From Oceanomicrobium pacificus (GTDB lineage: Bacteria > Pseudomonadota > Alphaproteobacteria > Rhodobacterales > Rhodobacteraceae), in contig NZ_WUWG01000005.1 in assembly GCF_009833495.1 (NCBI RefSeq), positions 62,001-126,000 on the forward strand: a stretch of DNA of 64,000 nt, in the 5' to 3' direction. The translations under genes were made by a program, and so were the position numbers. Positions 25,345 through 34,237 of this stretch are shown in pieces. Positions within the stretch are counted from its first letter, which is position 1, and each line of letters opens with the position of its first letter. The notes under the pieces are model-generated. The model saw nothing but the letters and a program-made list of their open reading frames with translations, searched no databases and had not been told where the DNA came from.

Positions 25345-26511
25345 TCAGATCCGCTCGATGGCGATGGCCGTGCCCTCGCCGCCGCCGATGCAGATCGCGG
25401 CCACGCCGCGTTTCAGGTCATGGGCTTCGAGCGCATGCAGGAGCGTCACGATGATCCGCGCCCCGCTCGCGCCGATCGGATGGCCGAGCGCGCAAGCCCC
25501 GCCATTCACATTCACCACGTCGGGCGACAGGCCCATTTCATGCATGAAGGCCATGGGCACGACGGCAAAGGCTTCGTTGACCTCCCACAGATCGACATCC
25601 GATTTGGCCCAGCCGATCCGGTCCAGGAGTTTCTGTGCTGCCGGGACCGGCGCGGTGGTGAACCAGCCGGGCGCTTGCGCGTGGCTCGCATGGCCGACGA
25701 TCCGGGCGCGTGCCGGCAGGCTGTCGTCGGTCGTCAGGACCAGCGCCGCTGCCCCGTCGGAAATCGAGGAACTGTTGGCCGCCGTCACCGTCCCGTCCTT
25801 GCGGAAGGCCGGTTTCAGATGCGGGATCTTGTCGGGCCGGGCGGCGCCGGGCTGTTCATCCTCGGTGACCTGCTGGCTGCCGCGCCGGGTCGTCACCTCG
25901 ACAGGTGTGATCTCGGCGGTGAACCGCCCCTCGGCCTGCGCCGCTTGCGCACGGCTGAGCGAACGGAGCGCATAATCGTCCTGCGCTTCCCGGGTGAACT
26001 GGTAATGCTCGGCGCAATCCTCGGCAAATGTGCCCATCAACCGGCCCTTGTCATAGGCATCTTCCAGCCCGTCGAGGAACATGTGATCGACCGCCGCCCC
26101 GTGGCCGAGGCGCGCGCCGCCGCGCATCGCGGGCAGAAGGTAGGGCGCGCGGCTCATGCTCTCCATTCCGCCGGCAATGACCGTCCGGCCGTTGCCGAGC
26201 GCAAGCTGGTCATGCGCCATCATCGCCGCCTTCATCCCCGAACCGCACATCTTGTTGAGGGTGGTGGCCGGCACCTCCTCCCCCAGTCCGGCCTTGAACC
26301 CCGCCTGCCGCGCGGGCGCCTGCCCCTGTCCGGCAGGCAGGACGCAGCCCATCAGCACTTCGTCAATGGCGCTGGGTGCGACGCCGCCCTGATCCATTGC
26401 GGCACGGATGGCCGCGCCACCTAAGTCCGCCGCCGGCATGTCGCCGAGCGCGCCCTGGAACCCGCCCATCGGTGTGCGCGCTGCGCCCGCGATGCGAATG
26501 TCACTTGCCAT
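25345..26511 (-). CDS. Acetyl-CoA acyltransferase (thiolase)
   Basis: 388-residue thiolase II enzyme acting in acyl-CoA cleavage or condensation. The acylated cysteine is in LNKMCGSGMKAAMMA (near residue 90). The C-terminal signature VNVNGGACALGHPIGASGAR carries the catalytic histidine, and the second cysteine is in AAICIGGGEGTAIAI. GAGGGGATC precedes the ATG. It forms a probable operon with the downstream SDR gene. A palindrome of TetR type lies at 26531-26550 just upstream. Confidence 0.93.
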   Translation of the reverse strand: MASDIRIAGAARTPMGGFQGALGDMPAADLGGAAIRAAMDQGGVAPSAIDEVLMGCVLPAGQGQAPARQAGFKAGLGEEVPATTLNKMCGSGMKAAMMAHDQLALGNGRTVIAGGMESMSRAPYLLPAMRGGARLGHGAAVDHMFLDGLEDAYDKGRLMGTFAEDCAEHYQFTREAQDDYALRSLSRAQAAQAEGRFTAEITPVEVTTRRGSQQVTEDEQPGAARPDKIPHLKPAFRKDGTVTAANSSSISDGAAALVLTTDDSLPARARIVGHASHAQAPGWFTTAPVPAAQKLLDRIGWAKSDVDLWEVNEAFAVVPMAFMHEMGLSPDVVNVNGGACALGHPIGASGARIIVTLLHALEAHDLKRGVAAICIGGGEGTAIAIERI

Positions 26512-26530
26512 GATCCCCTCCCGGTCAAGG

Positions 26531-26550
26531 AACTGAACGTTCGGTCAGTT
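26531..26550 (-). promoter_or_regulatory. Candidate TetR-type operator ahead of the thiolase operon
   Basis: AACTGAACGTTCGGTCAGTT is an inverted repeat with six perfect outer pairs (AACTGA/TCAGTT) around an ACGTTCGG core. The AACGTTCGGT-like core resembles sites bound by TetR-family repressors of fatty-acid and acyl-CoA genes. It lies 20 bases upstream of the thiolase ATG, where a bound repressor would block transcription. No tetR gene is in the window. Confidence 0.45.
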
Positions 26551-26593
26551 ATGCCCGCGCTGCCGCGTCAGGTCCAGCCCTGCCGAAGGCCCG

Positions 26594-27571
26594 TCAGGCC
26601 TTTTGCGGCAGGTGGATGCCCCGCTCGCGATAGGGCGTCGTGTCGAAATGCGCCCGGTAGCATTTGGAGAAATGCGAGGGCGAGGCGAAACCGCAGGCCA
26701 GCGCCACGTTGATCACCGACATGTCGGTCTGCATCAGCAGGTTGCGCGCCTTCTGGAGCCGCAATTCCATGTAGTAGCGTTTCGGCGAGCGGTTCAGGTA
26801 ACGGCGGAACAGCCGCTCCAACTGCCGTGTGGACAGGCCGACCTCGGCAGCGAACACGGCCGGAGAGACCGGTTCCTCGATGCTGTTTTCCATCATTTGC
26901 ACCACGCTCGCGAGCTTCGGATTGCGCACGCCGATCCGGGTGGGGATCGACAGGCGCTGCTCGTCGCGGTCGGTGCGGATGGTGGAATAGATCATCTGGT
27001 CGGCGACCTGGTTGGCCAGATCCTGCCCGTGATCGCGGGCAATCAGCGTCAGCATCAGGTCGGTCGAGGCCGCGCCGCCCGCACAGGTGTAGCGGTTGCG
27101 GTCGATGGTGAAGACCGAATGCGCCAGATCGCAATCGGGGAACTCCTCCAGAAAACTGTCGCGGTTCTCCCAATGGATGGTGCAGGTCCGCCCGTCGAGG
27201 AGACCGGCCCGCGCCAGCGTGTAGGCAGCGGTGCAAAGCCCGCCAACGGCAAGCCCGCGACGGGCCTCCCGCCGCAGCCAGGCGATGACCGGTTTGGTGG
27301 TTGCCGTCTTGATGCCCTGACCGCCGCAGACAAGGATCGTGGGATGGCGGGTCAGTTCCTCCAGCCCCATCGAGACCGACACCGAAGTGCCATTGGAGCA
27401 GGAGACCTGTTCCCCGCCTTCGGCCGCCAGTTTCCAGTCATAGAGCGGCTGGCCCGACATGAGGTTTGCGAGCCGCAACGGCTCGATCGCGCTGGCAAAT
27501 GCGATCAGCGAAAAATCCTGCAGAAGCAGGAAGATGAAGGTCTGAGTTTCGGGGGTATCCGTGCTGGTCAT
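26594..27571 (-). CDS. GlxA-family AraC-type transcriptional regulator
   Basis: 325-residue regulator with an N-terminal DJ-1/PfpI-like (class I glutamine amidotransferase-like) domain ([44 protein letters not shown]) and a C-terminal AraC helix-turn-helix pair ([44 protein letters not shown]). Close relatives such as GbdR control choline, glycine-betaine or amino-acid catabolism; the effector here is unknown. The ATG at 27571 has GGAAAG upstream; earlier in-frame ATGs do not. It is divergent from the DAHP synthase gene. Confidence 0.88.
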   Translation of the reverse strand: MTSTDTPETQTFIFLLLQDFSLIAFASAIEPLRLANLMSGQPLYDWKLAAEGGEQVSCSNGTSVSVSMGLEELTRHPTILVCGGQGIKTATTKPVIAWLRREARRGLAVGGLCTAAYTLARAGLLDGRTCTIHWENRDSFLEEFPDCDLAHSVFTIDRNRYTCAGGAASTDLMLTLIARDHGQDLANQVADQMIYSTIRTDRDEQRLSIPTRIGVRNPKLASVVQMMENSIEEPVSPAVFAAEVGLSTRQLERLFRRYLNRSPKRYYMELRLQKARNLLMQTDMSVINVALACGFASPSHFSKCYRAHFDTTPYRERGIHLPQKA

Positions 27572-27695
27572 GGGCGACCATCTTTCCGCTTGGGTCTGCC
27601 CGGTCATGTTGGGTGCCGCCCGTGGCCGGGTCAAGGCCAAATGGCGCAGCCGGGCCGCAGTCCTGCGGCAGATCGGCGGCGCGTCCCGCAGGGAC

Positions 27696-27724
27696 TGGTC
27701 ACGCCTGCCTGCATCGCCTATACA
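27696..27724 (+). promoter_or_regulatory. Sigma-70-type promoter for DAHP synthase
   Basis: TGGTCA (27696-27701), a 17-base spacer and TATACA (27719-27724). Transcription would start near 27731, giving a short leader before the ATG at 27764. Confidence 0.5.
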
Positions 27725-27763
27725 GGCGCGGTTTCAATGGCAGAACGACGGGAGTGTCGACCA

Positions 27764-29134
27764 ATGGCAGCAACTTGGACAAAATCTGATTGGCGCAACA
27801 AGCCGCGTATTCAGATGCCCGAGTATCCGGATACAGACGCGCTGAAGGCCGTGGAGGCCCGGCTTGCCTCCTATCCGCCGCTGGTCTTTGCGGGCGAGGC
27901 CCGCAAGCTTACCCGCCAACTTGGTGAGGTGGCCGAGGGCCGCGCCTTCCTGCTGCAGGGCGGCGACTGCGCCGAGAGCTTCTCCGAATTCAATGCCGAC
28001 AGCATCCGCGACACGCTGAAAGTGATGTTGCAGATGGCCGTCGTGCTGACCTTCGGCGCAAAATGCCCGGTGGTGAAGATCGGCCGGATGGCCGGCCAGT
28101 TCGCCAAACCGCGCTCGGCCCCGACCGAAACGGTGAACGGCGTGGAACTGCCGAGCTACCGCGGCGACATCATCAACGATCTCGACTTCACCGCCGAGAG
28201 CCGCATCCCTGATCCGGACCGGATGCTGCAGGCCTACACGCAGGCTGCGGCCTCGCTCAACCTGCTGCGCGCTTTCAGTCAGGGCGGCTTTGCCGATATC
28301 GAACGCGTGCACAGCTGGACCCTCGGCTTCACGCAGGATGCGGACGGCTACGAGAAATATGACGCGCTGGCCAATCGGATTTCGGAATCGCTGGAATTCA
28401 TGCGCGCCGCCGGCGTGACCGGCGAAAGCGTGGATGCGCTACACCGGGTCGATTTCTACACCAGCCACGAGGCGCTGCTTCTCGAATATGAAGAAGCGCT
28501 CTGCCGGATCGACAGCACCTCCGGCCTGCCGGTTGCCGGCTCCGGCCACATGATCTGGATCGGCGACCGCACCCGCCAGCCCGACGGCGCCCATGTCGAA
28601 TTCGCCCGTGGCGTCCAGAACCCGATCGGCCTGAAATGCGGCCCGAGTCTCGATGCGGACGAGCTGATCACGCTGATCGACAAGCTGAACCCCGACAATA
28701 TTGCGGGCCGGCTGACGCTGATCGCGCGTTTCGGCGCGGGGTCTGTGGGCGACCACCTGCCGAAACTCATCCGCAAGGTTCAGGCCGAGGGCCGCAAGGT
28801 CGTCTGGTCCTGCGATCCGATGCATGGCAACACGATCAAATCCTCCACCGGATACAAGACCCGGCCCTTCGACAGCGTGCTGCGCGAGGTGCGGGAATTC
28901 TTCGATGTGCACACGGCCGAGGGCACGATCCCGGGCGGCGTGCATTTCGAGATGACCGGCAAGGACGTGACCGAATGCACCGGCGGCCTGCGCGCCGTGA
29001 CCGACGAGGACCTGTCCGACCGCTATCACACGGCCTGCGATCCGCGGCTGAACGCCGCCCAGTCGCTGGAACTGGCCTTCCTCGTGGCCGAGGAACTGCA
29101 CCAGCGGGTGGAGCAGCAACGCGCCGCCGTCTGA
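27764..29134 (+). CDS. aroG: 3-deoxy-7-phosphoheptulonate synthase, class II (plant type)
   Basis: First enzyme of the shikimate pathway, condensing phosphoenolpyruvate with erythrose 4-phosphate. The 456 residues match the class II family: [14 protein letters not shown] (metal and PEP site), [26 protein letters not shown]-like region, [11 protein letters not shown], and [17 protein letters not shown]. The ATG at 27764 has GGGAG about 9 bases upstream; an ATG at 27737 is also in frame. A clear terminator follows. Confidence 0.94.
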   Translation: MAATWTKSDWRNKPRIQMPEYPDTDALKAVEARLASYPPLVFAGEARKLTRQLGEVAEGRAFLLQGGDCAESFSEFNADSIRDTLKVMLQMAVVLTFGAKCPVVKIGRMAGQFAKPRSAPTETVNGVELPSYRGDIINDLDFTAESRIPDPDRMLQAYTQAAASLNLLRAFSQGGFADIERVHSWTLGFTQDADGYEKYDALANRISESLEFMRAAGVTGESVDALHRVDFYTSHEALLLEYEEALCRIDSTSGLPVAGSGHMIWIGDRTRQPDGAHVEFARGVQNPIGLKCGPSLDADELITLIDKLNPDNIAGRLTLIARFGAGSVGDHLPKLIRKVQAEGRKVVWSCDPMHGNTIKSSTGYKTRPFDSVLREVREFFDVHTAEGTIPGGVHFEMTGKDVTECTGGLRAVTDEDLSDRYHTACDPRLNAAQSLELAFLVAEELHQRVEQQRAAV

Positions 29135-29151
29135 GCGGACGCCTTGAACAG

Positions 29152-29182
29152 ACGCCCGGTCCCAGTGGCCGGGCGTTTTTCG
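29152..29182 (+). terminator. Intrinsic terminator after DAHP synthase
   Basis: ACGCCCGG (29152-29159) pairs with CCGGGCGT (29169-29176), followed by a T run and TCGTT. It lies 17 bases past the stop and separates the gene from serB. Confidence 0.88.
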
Positions 29183-29215
29183 TTGTGACGGAAGAAACCA
29201 ACAGGATCCGAGACC

Positions 29216-30091
29216 ATGCCGACCCAATTTCTGGTGCTGACCGCTGACAAGCCGGTGGCAGATGCAACGCTCGCCACAGCGGCCGACGCGCTCGGTCTGG
29301 CGGGGGCTGAATGGCGGCGGCTCGCGCCGATGGGCGCTGACCTGCCGCTTGATGCGCCGCTCGATGCAGGCCGGCTTGCCGGCCTTGGAGCGGAGCTTGG
29401 TGTCGACCTGAATTGCGTGCCTGCGGCGGGGCGCGCGAAAAAGCTCCTGATCGCGGATATGGACAGCACCATGATCCCGGTCGAATGTATCGACGAACTG
29501 GCCGATTATGCCGGCGTGAAACCGCAAGTGGCGGAGATCACCGAGCGGGCGATGCAGGGCGAACTGGATTTCGAGGGGGCGATCCATGCCCGCGTGGCAC
29601 TCCTCGAAGGGTTGCCGGTCGCAGCGCTCCAGACCTGCTATGACGAGCGCGTCACGCTCAATCCCGGCGCGGCGGTGTTGGTGAAGACGATGGCGGCCCG
29701 CGGTGCCCGGACGGCGCTGGTCTCGGGCGGGTTCACCTTCTTCACCGAACGTGTCGCGGCTGCGGCGGGTTTTGCGCTCAACCGCGCCAACCGGCTGGAG
29801 GTCGAGGGGGACCGGCTCACCGGCAAGGTCGGGCTGCCGGTGCTCGGGCGTCAGGCCAAACTCGATACGCTTCGCGAGATTTGCGGGAATGGCGGTTTCA
29901 CGCCGGACGCCGTGATCGCGGTCGGCGATGGGGCCAATGACCTCTCAATGGTCGAGGCGGCGGGTCTCGGGGTCGCATACCGTGCCAAGCCCGCGCTGGC
30001 GGACGCCGCGGATGTGCGTCTCGACCGCTCGGACCTGACCGCTCTTTTGATGTTGCAGGGGATCGTGCAGGCGGACTGGGTCGCAGGCTGA
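29216..30091 (+). CDS. serB: Phosphoserine phosphatase
   Basis: 291-residue HAD-family enzyme for the last step of serine synthesis. HAD motif I is LLIADMDSTMIPVECIDELAD (nucleophile Asp, near residue 80), motif II is ALVSGGFTFFTERVA, the motif III lysine is near GRQAKLDTLREI, and motif IV is VIAVGDGANDLSMVEAAGLG. The N-terminal 75 residues form the small regulatory-type domain common in proteobacterial SerB. It is convergent with a PAS-domain gene. Confidence 0.95.
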   Translation: MPTQFLVLTADKPVADATLATAADALGLAGAEWRRLAPMGADLPLDAPLDAGRLAGLGAELGVDLNCVPAAGRAKKLLIADMDSTMIPVECIDELADYAGVKPQVAEITERAMQGELDFEGAIHARVALLEGLPVAALQTCYDERVTLNPGAAVLVKTMAARGARTALVSGGFTFFTERVAAAAGFALNRANRLEVEGDRLTGKVGLPVLGRQAKLDTLREICGNGGFTPDAVIAVGDGANDLSMVEAAGLGVAYRAKPALADAADVRLDRSDLTALLMLQGIVQADWVAG

Positions 30092-30098
30092 CGGGCGT

Positions 30099-30782
30099 TC
30101 AGTCGCTCTCGGGTTCGCTGTCCGGCCCGCCAACGAGCCGCAGATGTCCGCGCCGGCGCGCGGCATCGCCGTCGCGCGGGGCGGGTGCCACATCGGACTG
30201 GGACACGAGCCGCGGCGCGGGGGTGAACTGGCCGGACGGTTCCGACAGGCCGCCGGGCCGCGCCCGGTCGAAGCCCGGCAGCGGCAGGCGCTCGAACCCG
30301 CGCAATAGGTCCAGGCTGCTGTCGGCCAGCGCGAAACTGACCGGCGGCTGCACCGCCACATCGTCGAGCCCGAGGCAGAAGAGCAATTGCCGCCGATGCC
30401 CGTCATCATCCTCCAGCGGCAGCACCAGCCCCGGCAGGGTCGACAGCCGGTCGTCGCGATCGATCATCCGCAGGGTCAGATCGACCAGCGCCGGATGGCC
30501 GACGGCGGTGTTGCACAATTCGCGGAACCGGGTCCGGTCACGAGGTGCAAAGAGGACCTCGGCCGGCATGGCGCGCAATTCCAGTCCCGCGAGCAGCGTC
30601 AGGCGGGTGCCCGCAACGCGGATCCGCAAGTCGTCGGCCCGCACCCGCTCGATGATGAGAATGTCCGGCAGGTCGCGCGCAAAATCGTTCGGATCGATCT
30701 CCGAGCGCCGCGGCAGGCGTCCGGGCGCACGCAGACCGTTCCAATGGTCCAGCAACTGTTTGAAACGCGGCGACGTGGACAT
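30099..30782 (-). CDS. PAS-domain protein of alphaproteobacteria (PAS_5 type)
   Basis: 227 residues. The first 150 match the alphaproteobacterial stand-alone PAS_5 pattern: HWNGLRAPGRLPRRSEIDP, LPDILIIERV, FRIRVAGTRL-like (LRIRVAGTRLTLLAG) and LPLEDDDGHRRQLLFCLG. The C-terminal 75 residues are Pro/Arg/Asp-rich and look disordered. No output domain is present, so it is probably a small sensory or structural protein. Ligand and partner are unknown. It lies divergently from yicC. Confidence 0.8.
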   Translation of the reverse strand: MSTSPRFKQLLDHWNGLRAPGRLPRRSEIDPNDFARDLPDILIIERVRADDLRIRVAGTRLTLLAGLELRAMPAEVLFAPRDRTRFRELCNTAVGHPALVDLTLRMIDRDDRLSTLPGLVLPLEDDDGHRRQLLFCLGLDDVAVQPPVSFALADSSLDLLRGFERLPLPGFDRARPGGLSEPSGQFTPAPRLVSQSDVAPAPRDGDAARRRGHLRLVGGPDSEPESD

Positions 30783-30889
30783 GGTTTGGGTTTCGGTTCT
30801 TGTGCGCAGCCTTTAGGGTTCGGATGCAATGCTACCGCAAGCCGAAGAAATTGACACAAATTTTCTGTAGTTCGAAACAAGAGGCCGGG

Positions 30890-31777
30890 ATGACAGTCAG
30901 CTCGATGACGGGATTTGCAACGCGCCGCGGGGCGGCGGATCAGGTCGGCTGGACCTGGGACCTGCGCAGCGTCAATTCCAAGGGGCTGGATTTGCGTCTG
31001 CGGCTGCCCGACGGGGCGGAGGGGCTGGAGCCCGAGCTGCGCAAACGTGTCGGCGCGCAGCTGAAGCGCGGTGCGGTGCAGATCGCGCTGCGCACACGGT
31101 TGGAAGCGGGTGCGGGCGGCGTGCGGCTGGACACGGATCTGGCCGAAGCGCTCCTTGCTGCGGCATCGGATCTGGAGGATCGTGCCGGGGCCATGGGGCT
31201 GCCGCTGGCGCCAAGCACCAGTGCGGGCTTGCTCGCACTTGAAGGGATGGTGACCCGCGATGTGCCGCCCGGCAGCGACTGGCAATCCGCCGCGCTGGCC
31301 GATTTCGACGCGGCGCTCGATGATCTGGCCCGCGCCCGCGCCGCCGAAGGTGTCGAGATCGCCGCCGTGCTCGACCGTGCCCTGTCAGAGGTCGAGCGAC
31401 TGGTTACGGCCGCCGCTGAAAGTGCCGAGGCGCGCAATGCCCGCACGGGGCAGGTGATGCGCGCGCGGCTCGCGGCCCTGATCGAGAGCACCGACCGGAT
31501 CGACGAGGACCGGTTCGCGCAGGAACTGGCGACCGTGGCGATCAAGGCCGATGTCACCGAGGAGATCGACCGCCTGAATGCCCATGTGCGCGCGGCCCGC
31601 GATCTGCTGTCCGCCGACGGACCTGTCGGTCGGAAACTCGATTTCCTGATGCAGGAGTTCAACCGGGAGGCCAACACGCTCTGCGCCAAGGCGCAGGATT
31701 CGACCCTGACGGCGATCGGCCTTGACCTGAAGGTCGTGGTCGATCAGATGCGCGAACAGGTCCAGAATGTGGAGTGA
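30890..31777 (+). CDS. yicC: YicC-family endoribonuclease/stress protein
   Basis: 295 residues. Begins with the family-defining SSMTGFATR and RSVNSKGLDLRLRLP, and ends with the conserved FLMQEFNREANTLCAKAQDS and KVVVDQMREQVQNVE. E. coli YicC acts on RNA (RNase or RNase adaptor) and affects stationary-phase growth. The gene is 3 bases from gmk, the usual arrangement. The ATG at 30890 follows GAGGCCGGG. Confidence 0.93.
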   Translation: MTVSSMTGFATRRGAADQVGWTWDLRSVNSKGLDLRLRLPDGAEGLEPELRKRVGAQLKRGAVQIALRTRLEAGAGGVRLDTDLAEALLAAASDLEDRAGAMGLPLAPSTSAGLLALEGMVTRDVPPGSDWQSAALADFDAALDDLARARAAEGVEIAAVLDRALSEVERLVTAAAESAEARNARTGQVMRARLAALIESTDRIDEDRFAQELATVAIKADVTEEIDRLNAHVRAARDLLSADGPVGRKLDFLMQEFNREANTLCAKAQDSTLTAIGLDLKVVVDQMREQVQNVE

Positions 31778-31780
31778 AAC

Positions 31781-32449
31781 ATGACATCCGACGCCATCCG
31801 CTCGACCGGATTGATGGTCATCCTGTCCTCGCCCTCGGGCGCGGGAAAGTCGAGCCTGTCGCGCCGCCTGCTGGACCGCAACCCGCAGATGAAATTCTCC
31901 GTCTCCGCCACCACGCGCGCACCGCGGGCGGGGGAAGAAGACGGGACGCATTACTATTTCAAGACACGCGGCGAGTTCGAGAGCCTGATCGCTGGTGGCG
32001 GAATGCTCGAATATGCCGAAGTGTTCGGCAACTATTACGGCTCCCCCCGCGCACCGGTCGAGGCGGCGATCGGGCAGGGGCGCGATGTGCTCTTCGACGT
32101 GGACTGGCAGGGCGGGCAGCAGATCCGCAATTCCGACCTGCGCGACAATGTCGTGTCGATCTTCATCCTGCCGCCCTCCATCGGAGAACTGGAGCGGCGG
32201 CTCGTGGCGCGCGGGCAAGACAGTGCCGAGGTGATCGAAGGCCGGATGCGCCAGTCGATGGACGAAATCAGCCGCTGGTCGGAATATGACTATGTGCTGA
32301 TCAATGACGATCTGGACCGGTGCGAGGCTGACCTGACAGCCATCCTGCAGGCCGAGCGCCTGCGCCGGGTGCGGCGGCCGGGTCTTGTCGGCTTCGTGAA
32401 GGCGCTCGACGCGGAATTTGCCGCCCGCACCCCTCAGAGTCCGGAATAA
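31781..32449 (+). CDS. gmk: Guanylate kinase
   Basis: 222-residue enzyme phosphorylating GMP to GDP. P-loop SSPSGAGKSSLSRRL near residue 17; GMP-binding SVSATTRAPRAGEEDGTHYYF; LFDVDWQGGQQIR; and the lid-region arginines in VIEGRMRQSMDEI. It forms an operon with yicC. Its last 16 bases overlap the tail of the convergent chpT gene. Confidence 0.97.
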   Translation: MTSDAIRSTGLMVILSSPSGAGKSSLSRRLLDRNPQMKFSVSATTRAPRAGEEDGTHYYFKTRGEFESLIAGGGMLEYAEVFGNYYGSPRAPVEAAIGQGRDVLFDVDWQGGQQIRNSDLRDNVVSIFILPPSIGELERRLVARGQDSAEVIEGRMRQSMDEISRWSEYDYVLINDDLDRCEADLTAILQAERLRRVRRPGLVGFVKALDAEFAARTPQSPE

Positions 32450-33063
32450 CTCCCGTCCCGCGGGGCGATCCGCAGGTCCACCGCACTGTCGCTCTGTTCC
32501 AGACTGAGGGTGCAACCCGACCGGGCGGCCAGCATGGACAGAAGCTCGAACTGGACCCCGGGCGGCGTCTCCGCCGTGTCGGGCAGCGGTTTTCCGTCCA
32601 GCAGCGCCCAGCCCACATCCTGGAGCTTCACCGCTGGCGCGCTCGCATGGGCGCGCAGATGTCCCGCGCCGCCTGACAGCGTCACCTGACCGCCGCCGCG
32701 CAACGCGCCCTCACAGCAGAGCAGCATCAGGGCCAGCATCTGTGCGTTGCGGCGCGACAGCCCCTCCACCCCGGTGTTGAGGATCACCTGCAGGGTCAGG
32801 TTGGGGAATTTCTGCCGGAACATGGTCTCCAGCTGTTCGGGCTTCATCTGGCCCGTCTTGGCCGGCCGTCCGAAGGCAAGACGGAAGAAGACGAGCGACG
32901 CGCGGGCGGCCTCGGCCGCGTCGGACACCAGTTCGGCCTCCGGCGTGGCGGTGCGTGGATTGACCGCCATCAGTTCCAGCCCGTTGCCGATCGCGCCGAT
33001 CGGGCTTATCAGGTCATGGCAGATCCGCGACGCGACGCGGGTGATCAGATCGATATCGTCCAT
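32434..33063 (-). CDS. chpT: Histidine phosphotransferase ChpT
   Basis: 209-residue dimeric phosphotransferase that in alphaproteobacteria passes phosphate from CckA to CtrA and CpdR, controlling the cell cycle or, in Rhodobacterales, motility and gene-transfer-agent expression. The phospho-accepting histidine is in ASRICHDLISPIGAIGNGLEL (His18). The C-terminal part is the degenerate ATPase-like domain. The ATG at 33063 has GGAGGG upstream. Neither cckA nor ctrA is in the window. Confidence 0.9.
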   Translation of the reverse strand: MDDIDLITRVASRICHDLISPIGAIGNGLELMAVNPRTATPEAELVSDAAEAARASLVFFRLAFGRPAKTGQMKPEQLETMFRQKFPNLTLQVILNTGVEGLSRRNAQMLALMLLCCEGALRGGGQVTLSGGAGHLRAHASAPAVKLQDVGWALLDGKPLPDTAETPPGVQFELLSMLAARSGCTLSLEQSDSAVDLRIAPRDGSYSGL

Positions 33064-33107
33064 TGGCGGGCCCTCCGGGTGGCTGCCACCGGGCAAGGAG
33101 GCAGGCC

Positions 33108-33302
33108 ATGAACAGCATTCTTGAACCGGGCATGCTGGTGCGCCACCCCGACGCGCCTGACTGGGGGATCGGGCAGGTGCAATCCGTCATCGACAACCGG
33201 ATCACGGTCAATTTCGAACATGCGGGAAAAGTCGTGTTGGACGGAACGCAGGTCGACCTCCAGCTTCACTTCGCGCAGCGCGACACTCCCGGCCAGTCTT
33301 GA
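33108..33302 (+). CDS. Small DUF3553 protein
   Basis: 64-residue protein: EPGMLVRHPDAPDWGIGQV, then ITVNFEHAGKVVL, matching the small DUF3553 family of beta-rich proteins common in alphaproteobacteria. Its SH3-like look suggests nucleic-acid or protein binding, but no function is established. AAGGAGG precedes the ATG at an ideal distance. It is divergent from chpT, 44 bases apart. Confidence 0.85.
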   Translation: MNSILEPGMLVRHPDAPDWGIGQVQSVIDNRITVNFEHAGKVVLDGTQVDLQLHFAQRDTPGQS

Positions 33303-33463
33303 ATAGGGTCCGGATCGTTGACAATCCCTTTATTTTCGGACGATTGCGGGTGCCGGCAGCGCGACCCGGCGCCCATGTTGCCTCCGCGGGGCTTTCGCAC
33401 TAGGGTGCGCCGCCTGCCGGAGGGACCGGCATATGCGCCATGAACATAAGGGCTGGTGACGCA

Positions 33464-34234
33464 ATGAAGATGGATCTGAGCCGTTTCGACGTGCGGCTTG
33501 CCACGACGGACGAGGAGGTCCGCGCGGCTCAGCATCTGCGCTATCGCGTCTTTGTCGAGGAGATGGGCGCAACCGTCCCGCCCGAAGATGCGGCGCTGAA
33601 GATCGAGCGCGACCGGTTCGACCCCTATTTCGACCATCTGCTGCTGATCGACCGCGCGGCGGCGGAAGACGACCCGGCCCGTGTGATCGGCGTCTATAGG
33701 CTCTTGCGCGGCGCGGTGGCCAAGGCCGGTCCGGGTTTCTACGGCGCCGGGGAGTTTGACCTGACGCCGCTTCTGGAACTGGACCGCGAAACGGTGGAAC
33801 TGGGCCGGTCCTGCGTGGCGCAGGAATTCCGGGCCGGATCCGCCATGCTGCTCCTGTGGAACGGCGTGTCGCGCTATGTGCGCGATCACGGGATCGAGGT
33901 CATGTTCGGCACGGCGAGTTTTCCCGGCACCGATCCTGCTCCGCTGGCCGAGGCCCTGTCGCACCTGCACCATGCCCATCTGGCGCCGCCCGACATCAGG
34001 GTGCGCGCCCAGCCCGACCACGGGATCGACATGAACCTGATGCCCGCGGCGCAGGTCAATGCGGGCCGCGCGATGCGCGCGACGCCGGCGCTCATCAAGG
34101 CCTATCTGCGGCTCGGCGGCTTCGTCGGCGAGGGGGCCTATGTCGACCACGGGTTCAACACGATCGATGTCTGCCTGCTGATGGACACCGAACGGATGGT
34201 CGCGAAATATCGCGACTTCTACAGCCGGGACTGA
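33464..34234 (+). CDS. olsB: Ornithine N-alpha-acyltransferase OlsB
   Basis: First enzyme of ornithine-lipid synthesis: attaches a 3-hydroxyacyl chain from acyl-ACP to ornithine, giving lyso-ornithine lipid. The 256 residues show the GNAT-like OlsB pattern: FDVRLATTDEEVRAAQHLRY, YRVFVEEMGA, VIGVYRLLR, VELGRSCVAQEFR, and the late AYVDHGFNTIDVCLLM. The ATG at 33464 gives the usual MxxxxFxVRLA start; an ATG at 33440 is also in frame. A TTGACA at 33318-33323 may be part of its promoter. olsA follows after 3 bases. Confidence 0.93.
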   Translation: MKMDLSRFDVRLATTDEEVRAAQHLRYRVFVEEMGATVPPEDAALKIERDRFDPYFDHLLLIDRAAAEDDPARVIGVYRLLRGAVAKAGPGFYGAGEFDLTPLLELDRETVELGRSCVAQEFRAGSAMLLLWNGVSRYVRDHGIEVMFGTASFPGTDPAPLAEALSHLHHAHLAPPDIRVRAQPDHGIDMNLMPAAQVNAGRAMRATPALIKAYLRLGGFVGEGAYVDHGFNTIDVCLLMDTERMVAKYRDFYSRD

Positions 34235-34237
34235 GCG

